From: Actinomadura hibisca NBRC 15177
GTDB taxonomy: Bacteria; Actinomycetota; Actinomycetes; Streptosporangiales; Streptosporangiaceae
NCBI RefSeq assembly: GCF_001552635.1
Contig: NZ_BCRO01000022.1
Span: 62,001-126,000 of the forward strand
Length of the DNA stretch: 64,000 nt
Direction of reading: 5' to 3'
Shown: one piece after another, positions 42,668-51,626 of the stretch
Numbering within the stretch: position 1 is the first letter of the stretch
How the letters are laid out: each line of letters begins with the position of its first letter
Translations under genes and position numbers: made by a program
The notes under the pieces: generated by a model
Told to the model about the DNA's origin: nothing
The model's input: only the letters and a program-made list of their open reading frames with translations
Database searches by the model: none

Positions 42668-43972
42668 TCAGGGCGCGCCCAGCACGCGGCGGTCCGGGCC
42701 GGGCCAGCCGCCGGCCGGGCGCTCCCCCACGTTCAGCTCCCGCAGCCGGGCCAGCACGACGGGGTCCTGCGCGTCCAGCCAGTCCACCAGCGTGCGGAAC
42801 GACACGCACCGCACCTCGGACCTGGTGCACACCGCGCGCATGACGTCGGCGACGGCCTCCATGTAGGAGCCGCCCCGCCACTGCTCGAAGTGGTTGCCGA
42901 CGATCAGCGGGGCGCGGTTGCCGTGGTAGGCGCGGTCGAAGCCCTTCATCAGGCTCGCGCGCATCGCCGCGCCGCCCGCGCCGTTGGCCATGTAGTTGTA
43001 GTCCATCGCCAGGACCTCGCTGCCGCGGCCGGGCAACGGCACCTGCTGGAGCGGGATGTCCCACAACCCGTCGCGCCGCTTGGGCCAGACCTGCATGCCG
43101 TTGCCGCTGGAGTCGTAGCGGAAGCCGAGGCCGCGGGCGGCCTTGCGCAGGTTGGCGCGGCCCTCCAGGCAGGGCGTGCGGCCGCCGATCAGCTCCTTGT
43201 CGTAGTCGAACGGCAGCGGCGGCCGGTCCGTCCAGCCGGTCGTGGTCTTCCAGTTCTTGACGAACCACTTGGCCTGGGTGATCTCCGAGCGCCACTGCGC
43301 GGGCGTCCAGGAGTTCACGCCGGTGGGGCCGCAGAAGTGGCCGTTGAAGTGGGTGCCGATCTCGTTGCCGCTCTTCCAGGCGCGGCCGATCTCGCCCACC
43401 GTGCGGCGCACCGCGTCGTCGGACAGGTAGCTGATCGCCGACGCGCCGCGCGGGTGGCCCGGCGGCCGGTAGCGCATCCGCTCGGACTCGGGCAGCACGT
43501 AGAGGCCGCTGAGGAAGAAGGTCTGCGTCGCGCCCAGCTCCGCGCCCAGCTCGCGGAAGCGCGAGAACAGCCGGTTGGAGTCCTCGCCCGCGCCGTCCCA
43601 GGAGAACACCACGAACTGCGGGGGCCGCTGGCCGGGCCGCATCCGCTCGGCGCGGACCGCGCCGGGCTGGCTCCCGGTGAACGAGGTGGAGCCGTCGCCG
43701 ATGAGGGCGGGCCGCCGCTCGGCCGCCTCGGCGGCGCCGGCCTCCGGGGCCGCGTCGTGGGACGGCAGGGCCCGGGGGACGGTCTCCGCGCCCCACAACC
43801 CGCAGCCGCGCACCACGCCCGCCACCAGCACCGCTCCGACCGTCGCGCCCACGGTCGCCTTCGCCACGCCCACCGCACACCCCGTCCCTGGACCGAACCG
43901 CCGGGATCTCCAACGTCGCAGGTGAGAGGGGGTGAGGGCGGGGGCGGCGGACGCGTCCTGCCGGACGATCAC
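42668..43972 (-). CDS. Membrane-anchored polysaccharide-deacetylase-like protein
   Basis: About 434 residues from a GTG at 43972, five bases after the ABC ATPase stop; the start is uncertain. A basic N-terminus (HLRRWRSRRFG) precedes one TM segment (ATVGATVGAVLVAGVVRG). The external part carries deacetylase features: VVFSWDGAGEDSNRLF (Asp), TFFLSGLYVLP, and metal-binding His in GNEIGTHFNGHFC. A long insert, YDKELIGGRTPCLEGR, and two further Cys suggest an extracellular variant. Probable cell-wall or polysaccharide modification. Confidence 0.7.
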   Translation of the reverse strand: MIVRQDASAAPALTPSHLRRWRSRRFGPGTGCAVGVAKATVGATVGAVLVAGVVRGCGLWGAETVPRALPSHDAAPEAGAAEAAERRPALIGDGSTSFTGSQPGAVRAERMRPGQRPPQFVVFSWDGAGEDSNRLFSRFRELGAELGATQTFFLSGLYVLPESERMRYRPPGHPRGASAISYLSDDAVRRTVGEIGRAWKSGNEIGTHFNGHFCGPTGVNSWTPAQWRSEITQAKWFVKNWKTTTGWTDRPPLPFDYDKELIGGRTPCLEGRANLRKAARGLGFRYDSSGNGMQVWPKRRDGLWDIPLQQVPLPGRGSEVLAMDYNYMANGAGGAAMRASLMKGFDRAYHGNRAPLIVGNHFEQWRGGSYMEAVADVMRAVCTRSEVRCVSFRTLVDWLDAQDPVVLARLRELNVGERPAGGWPGPDRRVLGAP

Positions 43973-43976
43973 CGCG

Positions 43977-45533
43977 TTATTGCACTCCGGTTGCCATCGC
44001 GGGCGTCGCGGCCAGCAGCGCGCGGGTCTCGGGGTGCCGGGCACCCGCCAGCGCCGTGACGGGCAGTTCTTCGGCGATCCGCCCGGCGGCCAGCACCACC
44101 GCGCGGTCGGCGATCCGCCGCGCCACCCGCAGGTCGTGGGTGACGAACACGATCGCGAGGCCGGTGTCGCGGCGCAGCTCCGCCAGCAGCGCCAGGACGC
44201 GTTCCTGGGCCAGGACGTCCAGGCCGGTGGTGGGCTCGTCGGCGATCAGGACGCGCGGCCCGGCGGCCAGCGCGCGGGCGAGCGCGACGCGCTGGCGCTC
44301 GCCGCCCGACAACGACGCCGGGCGGCGGTCCGCCATCGCCGGATCGAGGCCGACGCGTTCCAGCAGCTCGCCGACGTCCGTCCCCTTGGACGCGCGGCGG
44401 CCCAGCGCCTCCGCGACGACCTTGCCGACGGTGTAGCGGGGGTCGAAGGAGGCCAGCGCGTCCTGGAACACCAGCCCCGAGCCGCGCCGCAGCTCGCGCC
44501 GCTCGCGGTCGCGCAGCCCCCACACGTCGCGCCCGGCGGCCACGACCTGCCCGGCGTCGGGCCGGTCCAGCGCGGCCAGCACGCCGACCAGGGTGGACTT
44601 GCCCGAGCCGCTGCGGCCCACGACCGCGACCGACTCGCCGGGGCGGACGGCGAAGTCCACGCCGTCCAGCGCCCGGGTGACACGGCCCTTACCTCGGAGC
44701 ACGCGCCGCACGTCCCGCGTCTCCAGCAGCGGCCCGCCATCAGGGACTTCGGCGGGAGCTTCCAGCGCGGTGTCCAGGCGGGCGGCGGCGACCAGCTCGC
44801 GGGTGAACGCGGCGCGCGGCGCGGCCAGCACCTCCGCGCTCGGCCCCTGCTCGACGATCCGGCCGCCCGACAACACCGCGACCTCGTCGGCCCAGCGGCC
44901 CGCCACGGCCAGGTCATGCGTGATCAGCAGCACCGCGCGGCCCCGCTCGGCGGCCTGCGCCCGGACGGTGTCCAGCACCTCGGCCTGGGTGACCGGGTCC
45001 AGCGCGGTGGTGACCTCGTCGGCGATCAGCAGGTCCGGCTCCAGGACGGTGGCCAGCGCCAGCGCGACGCGCTGCGCCTGCCCGCCCGACAGCTCGTAGG
45101 GGCGCGCGTCCCACACCTGCCCCGCTTCCAGCCCGCACCGCTGCAACGCCGCCGCGCCCAGCTCACGCGGGTCGCCCGCGTCGTGCGCGCGGACGGTCTC
45201 GGTGAAGTGGCGGCCGACGGTGACGGTCGGGTTGAGGCTGGCGGCGGCGTCCTGGAACGCGTAGCCGACGCGGCGGCCCCGCACCTCGCGCAGCGCTCGC
45301 CGTCCCAGGGCCAGCACGTCGGTGCCGCCGATCAAGATGCGGCCGGTGACGGTCACGCGGTGCTCGGGGTCGTGCAGCCGGAGCACCGAACGGGCGGTGA
45401 GGCTCTTGCCGCTGCCGCTCGGCCCGACCAGCGCCACGACCCGGCCGGGCGCGACCGCCAGCGACAGGCCGTCCACGACGGTGCGGCCGGGGACCGCGAC
45501 GGTCAGGTCCTCGATCTTCAGGGCGTCGCTCAC
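43977..45533 (-). CDS. Dipeptide/nickel ABC transporter fused ATPase (DppD-DppF or NikD-NikE type)
   Basis: 518 residues with two complete ATPase domains. The first has Walker A GPSGSGKSLTARSVL, signature LSGGQAQRVALALA and Walker B DLLIADEVTTALD. The second has GRSGSGKSTLVGVL, LSGGERQRVALARAL and VLIADEPTTGLD. Energises the importer formed with the two permeases and the binding protein upstream. GTG at 45533 overlaps the permease stop (GTGA). The long open frame beyond is only the permease gene read in another frame. Confidence 0.93.
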   Translation of the reverse strand: MSDALKIEDLTVAVPGRTVVDGLSLAVAPGRVVALVGPSGSGKSLTARSVLRLHDPEHRVTVTGRILIGGTDVLALGRRALREVRGRRVGYAFQDAAASLNPTVTVGRHFTETVRAHDAGDPRELGAAALQRCGLEAGQVWDARPYELSGGQAQRVALALATVLEPDLLIADEVTTALDPVTQAEVLDTVRAQAAERGRAVLLITHDLAVAGRWADEVAVLSGGRIVEQGPSAEVLAAPRAAFTRELVAAARLDTALEAPAEVPDGGPLLETRDVRRVLRGKGRVTRALDGVDFAVRPGESVAVVGRSGSGKSTLVGVLAALDRPDAGQVVAAGRDVWGLRDRERRELRRGSGLVFQDALASFDPRYTVGKVVAEALGRRASKGTDVGELLERVGLDPAMADRRPASLSGGERQRVALARALAAGPRVLIADEPTTGLDVLAQERVLALLAELRRDTGLAIVFVTHDLRVARRIADRAVVLAAGRIAEELPVTALAGARHPETRALLAATPAMATGVQ

Positions 45534-46462
45534 CAGGCCCGCCCCTCGCCGCTCGCGACCGCCGACGCCAGCACGTTGACCGCCAGGATCGTCACCACGA
45601 TGCAGGCGGCCGGGAACGCCACGGTGTACCACTCGCCGGTCAGCAGGTGGGCCTGGGCCTCGGTGAGCAGATTGCCCCAGCTCGGCCGGTTCGGCGGGAT
45701 GCCGAGGCCGAAGAAGCTCAGCGTGGACTCGGTCAGGATCGCGTGCCCGACCTCGAACGCGGCGATCGACGCGATCGGCGGCAGCGCGCCCGGCAGCAGG
45801 TGCCGGACCAGCACCTGGCCGCGCGACAGGCCGAGGGCGTGGGCGGCGCGCACGTAGAGCCGCTCGCGCTGGCTGATCAGCTCGGCGCGGGCGACCAGGG
45901 CGACGGGCATCCAGCTCGTCACCGCCACCGCGAGCACGACCGTGCCCAGCGAGCGGCCGAGCAGGGCGGCCAGCGCCGTCACCACGATCAGCATCGGCAA
46001 CGACAGCAGCACGTCGGCGACCCGCGCGACCAGGCCGTCCAGCCAGCGCGGCCCGGCGGCGGCGAGCCCGCCCAGCAACACCCCGGCCAGCACGGTGATC
46101 ACGGCGGCGATCAGGCCGACCAGCAACGAGGTGCGCGCGCCGTACAACAACCGCGCCAGCAGGTCGTGGCCCAGCAGGTCGGTGCCCAGGGGGTGGCCGG
46201 GCGAGCCGGGCGGCAGGCCGGTGGCGTCGGTGTTGGTGGCGAGCGGGTCGTAGGGGGTGAGCAGCGGCGCGCAGAGCGCCGCGAGCGCGAGCAGCGCGAG
46301 CACGGCCGCGACGGCCCACACGCCGGGCCGCCGCACGGGCAGCCGCAGCGCGTAGAAGCCGGGCCGCGCGCCCGCGACGGTCTTGCCCGGCGCCCCGTCC
46401 CCCGAGGCCGGGGCGCCGGTGTCTGTGGTGGGTGATGTGGTCAGGCGGTCAGTGGAGGGCAT
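45530..46462 (-). CDS. Dipeptide/nickel ABC permease, DppC/NikC type
   Basis: 310 residues. A Pro-rich N-terminus precedes six TM segments (first WAVAAVLALLALAALCAPLL). The N-terminal motif TPYDPLATN and GTDLLGHDLLARLLYGARTS are standard for DppC/NikC/OppC. The BPD_transp_1 EAA region is RAAHALGLSRGQVLVRHLLP. It overlaps the preceding permease by 14 bp and the ATPase by 4 bp. Confidence 0.93.
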   Translation of the reverse strand: MPSTDRLTTSPTTDTGAPASGDGAPGKTVAGARPGFYALRLPVRRPGVWAVAAVLALLALAALCAPLLTPYDPLATNTDATGLPPGSPGHPLGTDLLGHDLLARLLYGARTSLLVGLIAAVITVLAGVLLGGLAAAGPRWLDGLVARVADVLLSLPMLIVVTALAALLGRSLGTVVLAVAVTSWMPVALVARAELISQRERLYVRAAHALGLSRGQVLVRHLLPGALPPIASIAAFEVGHAILTESTLSFFGLGIPPNRPSWGNLLTEAQAHLLTGEWYTVAFPAACIVVTILAVNVLASAVASGEGRAW

Positions 46463-47540
46463 CGGCGGCCTTCCCAGAAGAGACGGGCCCAGACGGCGTC
46501 GCCGCAGTCTCAGGCACCCCGCCGCCAGGCGGCGACCCGGGCGTCCCGCCGGGCGGCGACCCCGGGGCCGCGCCGCTCAAGCGGACGCGCGGGTCCAGCC
46601 ACGCCACCGCCAGGTCGCCCAGCAGGTTCGCCGCGACCACGACCACCCCGGCGACCAGCACCAGCGCCGCCAGCACCGGGTAGTCCTCCTTCTGCGCGGC
46701 CAGGATCGTCTGCCGTCCCACCCCCGGCCAGGAGAAGATCATCTCGGTGGCGTAGGCCCCGGCGATCAGGCCGCCCACCCCCACGCCGAGCCGCGCCGCG
46801 AACGGCACCAGGCCCGGCCGCAGCAGGTGCCGCGCCGTCACCGTCCGGCGGGCCAGCCCGCGCGCCCGCGCGTTCGCCACGTGCGGCGCGCCGCGCAACC
46901 GCCCGACGCCGGTCTGCACGAGCCGCGCGTAGGTCCCGAAGTGGTGCCCGAACGACAACGCCAGGGCGGGCAGGATCAGGTGCGGGATCAGGACCCCGGC
47001 CGTGATCGGCTCGCCCGGCCGGTTCAGCCCGCCCGACGGCAGGACCTGGAGCCACGCCGCGAAGATCCACAACAGCAGCAGCGCCGTCACGAAGCCCGGC
47101 ATCCCGCCGAGCGCGAACAGCGCCGTCTCGATCGCCCGCCGCGCCCACGCGCGCCGCGTCAGCGCCGCCGCCAGCCCGACGGCGATCGCCCCGGCCACGC
47201 TGAACACCATCGCGACGGCGGTCAACAGCGCGGTCCACGGCGCGGTCTCGGCGATGATCTCGCTGACCGGGCGGCCGCTGCCGTAGGAGACGCCGAAGTC
47301 GCCCCGCACGGCGTCCGCGACCCAGCGCCCGTACCGGACGGGCAACGGGTCGTCCAACCCCATCTCGCGCTCCAGCCGCGCCACGTCGGCGGCGCTCGGC
47401 GGGCGGCCGCCGCTGCGCGCCTCCAGGACGCTGGCGGCAGGGCTGCCCGGCGCCAGGTCCAGCAGCGCGAAGCAGAGCGCCGACAGGGCGACGACGACCG
47501 CGAGGGCCGTCGCCGCCCGGCGGACCAGGAAGCGCTTCAA
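46449..47540 (-). CDS. Dipeptide/nickel ABC permease, DppB/NikB type
   Basis: 363 residues. N-terminal TM in FLVRRAATALAVVVALSALC, then LAPGSPAASVLE and VADAVRGDFGVSYGSGRPVS, the DppB/NikB signatures. The EAA region is NARARGLARRTVTARHLLRP. A Gly/Pro-rich tail extends the C-terminus. It starts four bases after the binding-protein stop, in the same operon. Confidence 0.93.
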   Translation of the reverse strand: MKRFLVRRAATALAVVVALSALCFALLDLAPGSPAASVLEARSGGRPPSAADVARLEREMGLDDPLPVRYGRWVADAVRGDFGVSYGSGRPVSEIIAETAPWTALLTAVAMVFSVAGAIAVGLAAALTRRAWARRAIETALFALGGMPGFVTALLLLWIFAAWLQVLPSGGLNRPGEPITAGVLIPHLILPALALSFGHHFGTYARLVQTGVGRLRGAPHVANARARGLARRTVTARHLLRPGLVPFAARLGVGVGGLIAGAYATEMIFSWPGVGRQTILAAQKEDYPVLAALVLVAGVVVVAANLLGDLAVAWLDPRVRLSGAAPGSPPGGTPGSPPGGGVPETAATPSGPVSSGKAADALH

Positions 47541-47544
47541 CGGA

Positions 47545-49122
47545 CTAGGACCAGGCCCACTTCTCGGCGTTCCAGAAGAAGCCGTAGCCGTGGTGGCCCA
47601 GCGTCCGCTTGGCGGGGCCGGTCAGGTTCTTCGGCACCGCGTTGTTGGTGTCGAGGTAGGCGATCCACACGAACGGCGGGTCCTCGGCCAGCGCCTTCTG
47701 GAAGTCGGCGTAGGCGGCCTTGCGCTCGCCCTCGTCCATGGTGTCGCGGCCCGCCTCCAGGGCCTTGTCCACCTGCGGGTTGTTGTAGGTGCCGTAGTTG
47801 GAGCCGCCCTTGTCGAGCGCCTGCGAGGAGTGGAACGGCCCGAACACCGAGGAGTCGGCGTCGTAGGGGGTGCCCCAGCCGACGACGAACGCCTCCAGGT
47901 CGCCCCAGTGCTTGCGCACCCAGTCCTTGGGGCGCGGGTTCGGGACGATGTCGAAGCCCTGCTGCTTGAGCTGGGTCGCCGCCACGTTGAGGATCGCCAC
48001 GCGGGCCGAGTCCTCGGCGAAGGTGGACAGCTCGAACCGGACGGTCTTGCCGCCCTTCTCCCACAGGCCCTGGCCGTTCTTGGCGTATCCGGCGCCCTTC
48101 ATCAGCTCCTCGACCTTCGCCGGGTCGAACGTGAAGGGGGCGGCGTCGCTCTTGTACGGGCTCTGGTCGAGCGGGCCGGTCGCCGGGGAGCCCTGTCCGG
48201 CCAGCACGCTCTTGACGATCGCGTCGCGGTCGACGGCGTAGTTCATCGCCTGCCGGATCGCCTTGTCGGCGAAGACGGGCCGCTTGAAGTTGAACATGAG
48301 CGCGCGGTAGTCGGCGGTCGGGTAGGTCTCCAGCCGGACCTTCCCGTCGTCCTTCACCTTGGCGACCTGCTGCGGCTGGACGTGCGCGCCGTCCACCTCG
48401 CCGTTCTTGAGCTGGATCAGCCGCGCGGTGTCGTCCGGCACGTACTTGATCACGATCTTGGGCAGCTTGGGCTTGCCCTCGTAGTAGCCGCCGAACGACT
48501 CCAGCTCGGCGTACTGGCCGGGCTTGAAGGTCGTCAGCTTGAACGGGCCGCTGCCGACCGGGCTCTGCCCGAATCCGGCGTCGGTCAGCTTCTTCCCGGC
48601 CAGCGCGTGCTCGGGCAGCAGGCCCATCGACACCGCGTCCAACAGCGGCGCGAACGGCTTGCTCAGCACGAACCTCACCGTGCTCTGGTCGGGCGTCTCC
48701 ACGGCCTTGACGGCGGCGAAGTTGCGCGACAGCGGCGCGTCGGCGGCGGCCTGCTTGACCGCGTCCACGGTGAACTTGACGTCCTTGGACGTGATCGGCT
48801 TGCCGTCGTGCCAGGTCAGGCCGGAGCGCAGCTTGAAGGTGTATTCCGTGCCGCCCTTGCCGACCTGCCAGGACTCGGCCAGGCCCGGCACCACCTTGTT
48901 GGCGGCGTCGTGCCTGGTCAGGCCGCAGAACACCAGCTCGGTGACCGGGTCGGTGTGCTCGTCCTGGAGCGCCGGGTTGAGCGTCTCCGGCTCGTCGCCG
49001 ATCGCGTAGGTGAAGGTGCCGCCGGACTTGCCCGACCCGGCGTCGCCGCCGGAGCCGCAGCCGGTGGCCAGCAGACCGGTCGCGGCGGCGACGGTCCCGA
49101 TGACGAGGGCGGACTTGCGCAT
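47545..49122 (-). CDS. Nickel/peptide ABC substrate-binding lipoprotein (NikA/DppA type)
   Basis: 525 residues. Signal peptide with lipobox LLATGC (Cys about residue 22). SBP_bac_5 fold with DEPETLNPALQDEHTDPVTE, VPGLAESWQVGKGGTEYTF, LTWHDGKPITSKDVKFTVD and QAMNYAVDRDAIVKS. Captures the ligand outside the membrane for the two permeases and fused ATPase downstream. AAGGAG precedes the ATG at 49122. The Nur-box-like palindrome at 49134-49150 argues for nickel rather than peptide as ligand. Confidence 0.9.
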   Translation of the reverse strand: MRKSALVIGTVAAATGLLATGCGSGGDAGSGKSGGTFTYAIGDEPETLNPALQDEHTDPVTELVFCGLTRHDAANKVVPGLAESWQVGKGGTEYTFKLRSGLTWHDGKPITSKDVKFTVDAVKQAAADAPLSRNFAAVKAVETPDQSTVRFVLSKPFAPLLDAVSMGLLPEHALAGKKLTDAGFGQSPVGSGPFKLTTFKPGQYAELESFGGYYEGKPKLPKIVIKYVPDDTARLIQLKNGEVDGAHVQPQQVAKVKDDGKVRLETYPTADYRALMFNFKRPVFADKAIRQAMNYAVDRDAIVKSVLAGQGSPATGPLDQSPYKSDAAPFTFDPAKVEELMKGAGYAKNGQGLWEKGGKTVRFELSTFAEDSARVAILNVAATQLKQQGFDIVPNPRPKDWVRKHWGDLEAFVVGWGTPYDADSSVFGPFHSSQALDKGGSNYGTYNNPQVDKALEAGRDTMDEGERKAAYADFQKALAEDPPFVWIAYLDTNNAVPKNLTGPAKRTLGHHGYGFFWNAEKWAWS

Positions 49123-49133
49123 GAGACTCCTTG

Positions 49134-49150
49134 TTGCAACCGATTCGCAA
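49134..49150. promoter_or_regulatory. Nur-box-like operator of the nickel importer
   Basis: TTGCAA-CCGAT-TCGCAA fits the published Nur box (TTGCaa-N5-ttGCAA) with one change. It is embedded in a larger inverted repeat, CTTGTTGC-N9-GCAACAAG (49130-49154). It ends 12 bp before the binding-protein ATG. Nur is the nickel-responsive Fur homologue that represses nickel uptake genes in Streptomyces. Confidence 0.72.
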
Positions 49151-49198
49151 CAAGCGACTATAGCCGCAAACGTCCCCTGCGCCCGATTCGGCACCCCG

Positions 49199-50728
49199 TC
49201 AACGATCACGACCCAGCGCGCTGCGCCTGATCTTGCCGGTGGCGGTGCGCGGCAGCTCGGCCAGGAACGTCACCGACTGCGGCACCTCGTGCGCCGGGAG
49301 CCGCTCGCGCGCGAACGCCAGCAGGTCCTCCGCCAGGTCCGGCAGCGGCAGCGCCCGCTCCTCCCGCACCGCGCACTCCTCCAGCACCGCGAACGCCCGC
49401 AGCACGCCCTCCGCCCCCGGCACGTCCCCCGGGCCGGGCACCACCACGACCTCCACCACCGCCGGGTGCTGGCCGAGCACGCGCTCCACCTTCAGCGGCG
49501 TCACCCGGTGCCCCGCCAGCGTGACCTGGTCCAGCAGCCGCCCGTGGTGGTGGACGAAGCCCTCCTCGTCCACGTGCACCAGGTCGCCCGTGCGCAACCA
49601 GCCGTCCGGCGAGAGCACCTCGGCGGTTTGCTCGGGCCTGCCGAGGTACTCGCGCATCACCGACGGGCCCCGCACGTACAACACGCCGGTCTCGCCGGTG
49701 CGGGCCGGAACGGGCGGGCCCCCGCCCTGCCCGTGCTCGACCCGCACCGCGATCTCGAAGGGGTCCAGCACCGTCCCCAGCGTCCCCCGCCTGCGGCGGG
49801 TGACGGTGTTGGAGACGAACGTGTGCCCCACCTCCGTGCTGCCCAGCCCGTCCAGCACCGGGCAGCCCAGCACCTCCTCGATGCGGTCGGCCAGCGACGG
49901 CAGCAGCGGCTCGCCCGCCGACAGCGCCGCGCGCAGCGAGGAGAACGCGGCGCGCACCGGCGCCGCGGCGTCGGGCGCGCCCACCAGGCGCGCGTACCAG
50001 GTCGGCACCGTGAACAGCAGCGTCGGCCGGTGCCGCCGGGCCTGCTCGACGGCCCCCGCCACGCTCGGCTGCCGCTCCCACAACACCGCCGAGCACCCGG
50101 CCAGCATCGGGAAGAACACCGACGCCCCCAGCCCGAACGGGTAGCACGCCTTGGACAGCGAGAAGACGACGTCGTCGGACCGCACCCCCAGCGCGCCGAT
50201 CCCCAGCGCGCGCAGGTACACCAGCGGGTCGGAGTGCCGGTGCACCACGCCCTTCGGCGGGCCGGTGGTGCCGGAGGTGTACTGCACGTACGCGGGCGCG
50301 CCGGGCTCCACCGCGACGGGCTCGGGCACCATGGCGGGCTCGTCGGTCAGGTCCTCGCCGGTGACCGCGTGCACGGCGGGAAACCGGCCCACCAGTTCCG
50401 GCGCGCACACCACCGCCTGCGGGTCGGCGTCGGCCAGCAGGTGGGCGTGCTCGGCCTCGGACTGCTCGGGCCCGGCCAGCACCGCGACCGCGCCGAGCCG
50501 CAACGTACCGAGCAGGGCCGTGACGAACGCCACCGAATCGGGCAGCGCGAGCAGCACGCGGTGGCCGGGCCGTATCCCGACCGCGTGCAGGACCCCGGCC
50601 GCGCGGGCGGCCGCGTCGTGCACCTCACCGTGACTGAAAACCGCCTCGCCCGCGTGGAACAGCGGCCGGTCGCGCCATCCGTAGGTATCGGCGCGGCGGG
50701 CCAGCACGTCCGCGAGATTGCCTTCCAT
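49199..50728 (-). CDS. AMP-binding acyl/aryl-CoA ligase (ANL superfamily)
   Basis: 509 residues. Adenylation motifs: A3 YTSGTTGPPKGVVHRH, A5 LDGLGSTEVG, A7 DGWLRTGDLV, A8 GFVHHHGRLLDQVTLAGHRV and A10 Lys in PRTATGKIRRSAL. The arrangement resembles benzoate-CoA-ligase-type enzymes. It would activate a carboxylic acid to acyl-CoA. AGGAG precedes the ATG at 50728. It lies just upstream of the nickel operon on the same strand, but the operator between them suggests separate control. Confidence 0.88.
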   Translation of the reverse strand: MEGNLADVLARRADTYGWRDRPLFHAGEAVFSHGEVHDAAARAAGVLHAVGIRPGHRVLLALPDSVAFVTALLGTLRLGAVAVLAGPEQSEAEHAHLLADADPQAVVCAPELVGRFPAVHAVTGEDLTDEPAMVPEPVAVEPGAPAYVQYTSGTTGPPKGVVHRHSDPLVYLRALGIGALGVRSDDVVFSLSKACYPFGLGASVFFPMLAGCSAVLWERQPSVAGAVEQARRHRPTLLFTVPTWYARLVGAPDAAAPVRAAFSSLRAALSAGEPLLPSLADRIEEVLGCPVLDGLGSTEVGHTFVSNTVTRRRRGTLGTVLDPFEIAVRVEHGQGGGPPVPARTGETGVLYVRGPSVMREYLGRPEQTAEVLSPDGWLRTGDLVHVDEEGFVHHHGRLLDQVTLAGHRVTPLKVERVLGQHPAVVEVVVVPGPGDVPGAEGVLRAFAVLEECAVREERALPLPDLAEDLLAFARERLPAHEVPQSVTFLAELPRTATGKIRRSALGRDR

Positions 50729-50864
50729 AGCGGAGCTCCTCCTGCCTGGGGACACCAAGCGGAGGCTACGCCGGGTAGGCATACCGACACGGCGGGTTCG
50801 CGGTATTTCGGTCTGAAGGAACGTGCGATTAGGTCATACCTACGGGGCGGGCCGGGCCGTTGGA

Positions 50865-51506
50865 CTACTCGGCCAGCACCGTCCAGGCCCCGTCCCGACG
50901 GACCAAAAGATCCCGGGTGAGGAGTTGCCCGGCGGGCACGTCCCAGTCGGGGTCGGCCGCGTCGTGCTCCGCGCCGTCGCCCTCCGGCGGGGCGCCCTCC
51001 TCGGACCAGACGCGCGCGACGGCCCAGCGCAACTTCTCCACGCCCTCGGGGTGGCCGGTGCCGGTGGCCACGAACACGTCGCGGCCCGGGACCGCCGCCA
51101 CCAGGTCGCCCTCGACGTCCTGGGCGAGCTTGTCGAGGAAGCCGTCGTCCAGCAGCAGCCCCGACTCCAGGCCGCCCTCGCCGAGCGAGACGGTGACGGC
51201 GCGCGCGTCGGGGTACCAGTTCAGCGCCAGGTCGGTGCGGCGGTCGTGCAGGTTGACGGCGGCGAGGCGGCGCAGGTCGCCGGGCTCGACGCCGAGGTCG
51301 GCGCAGTGCCGCCGGGCCACGTGCTCGTGGCGGCGGCCCCGGCCCTGTTCGTCGGCCAGCTCCAGCGCGTAGGTGACGTACAGGTCGCCCGCCAGCGGCT
51401 CGCGGACCGGCTCCTCGTCGGGCGGCAGCGGGAATTCGAGCTGCACCTCGGCCGGCACCCGCGCCTTCAACAGCGGGACGATGAGACTGGTCCGCGGTTC
51501 GGTCAC
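50865..51506 (-). CDS. DUF1444-like protein
   Basis: 213 residues, soluble. Contains LYVTYALELADEQGRG, LGVEPGDLRRLAAVNL, DLVAAVPGRDVFVATGTGHP and a final QLLTRDLLVRRDGAW. These blocks resemble DUF1444 (B. subtilis YtpQ) proteins, whose function is unknown. ATG at 51506 follows GAGGAT. Single gene. Confidence 0.7.
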   Translation of the reverse strand: MTEPRTSLIVPLLKARVPAEVQLEFPLPPDEEPVREPLAGDLYVTYALELADEQGRGRRHEHVARRHCADLGVEPGDLRRLAAVNLHDRRTDLALNWYPDARAVTVSLGEGGLESGLLLDDGFLDKLAQDVEGDLVAAVPGRDVFVATGTGHPEGVEKLRWAVARVWSEEGAPPEGDGAEHDAADPDWDVPAGQLLTRDLLVRRDGAWTVLAE

Positions 51507-51626
51507 GGGACGATCCTCCTGAGGGCCTGTGCGGTCAGCAGTGGATCACCCTACCGGGGGCGCGCGGGCGGACGCCGGAACCCCGTCATCTCGTTACGTG
51601 TTCCGGACGTCGCGGTGGGTGAGCCG

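Noticed and set aside
43977..46319. A 780-residue ATPase
   Set aside because: The first ~260 residues are an out-of-frame reading of the DppC-type permease. The real start is the GTG at 45533 with GTGA coupling.
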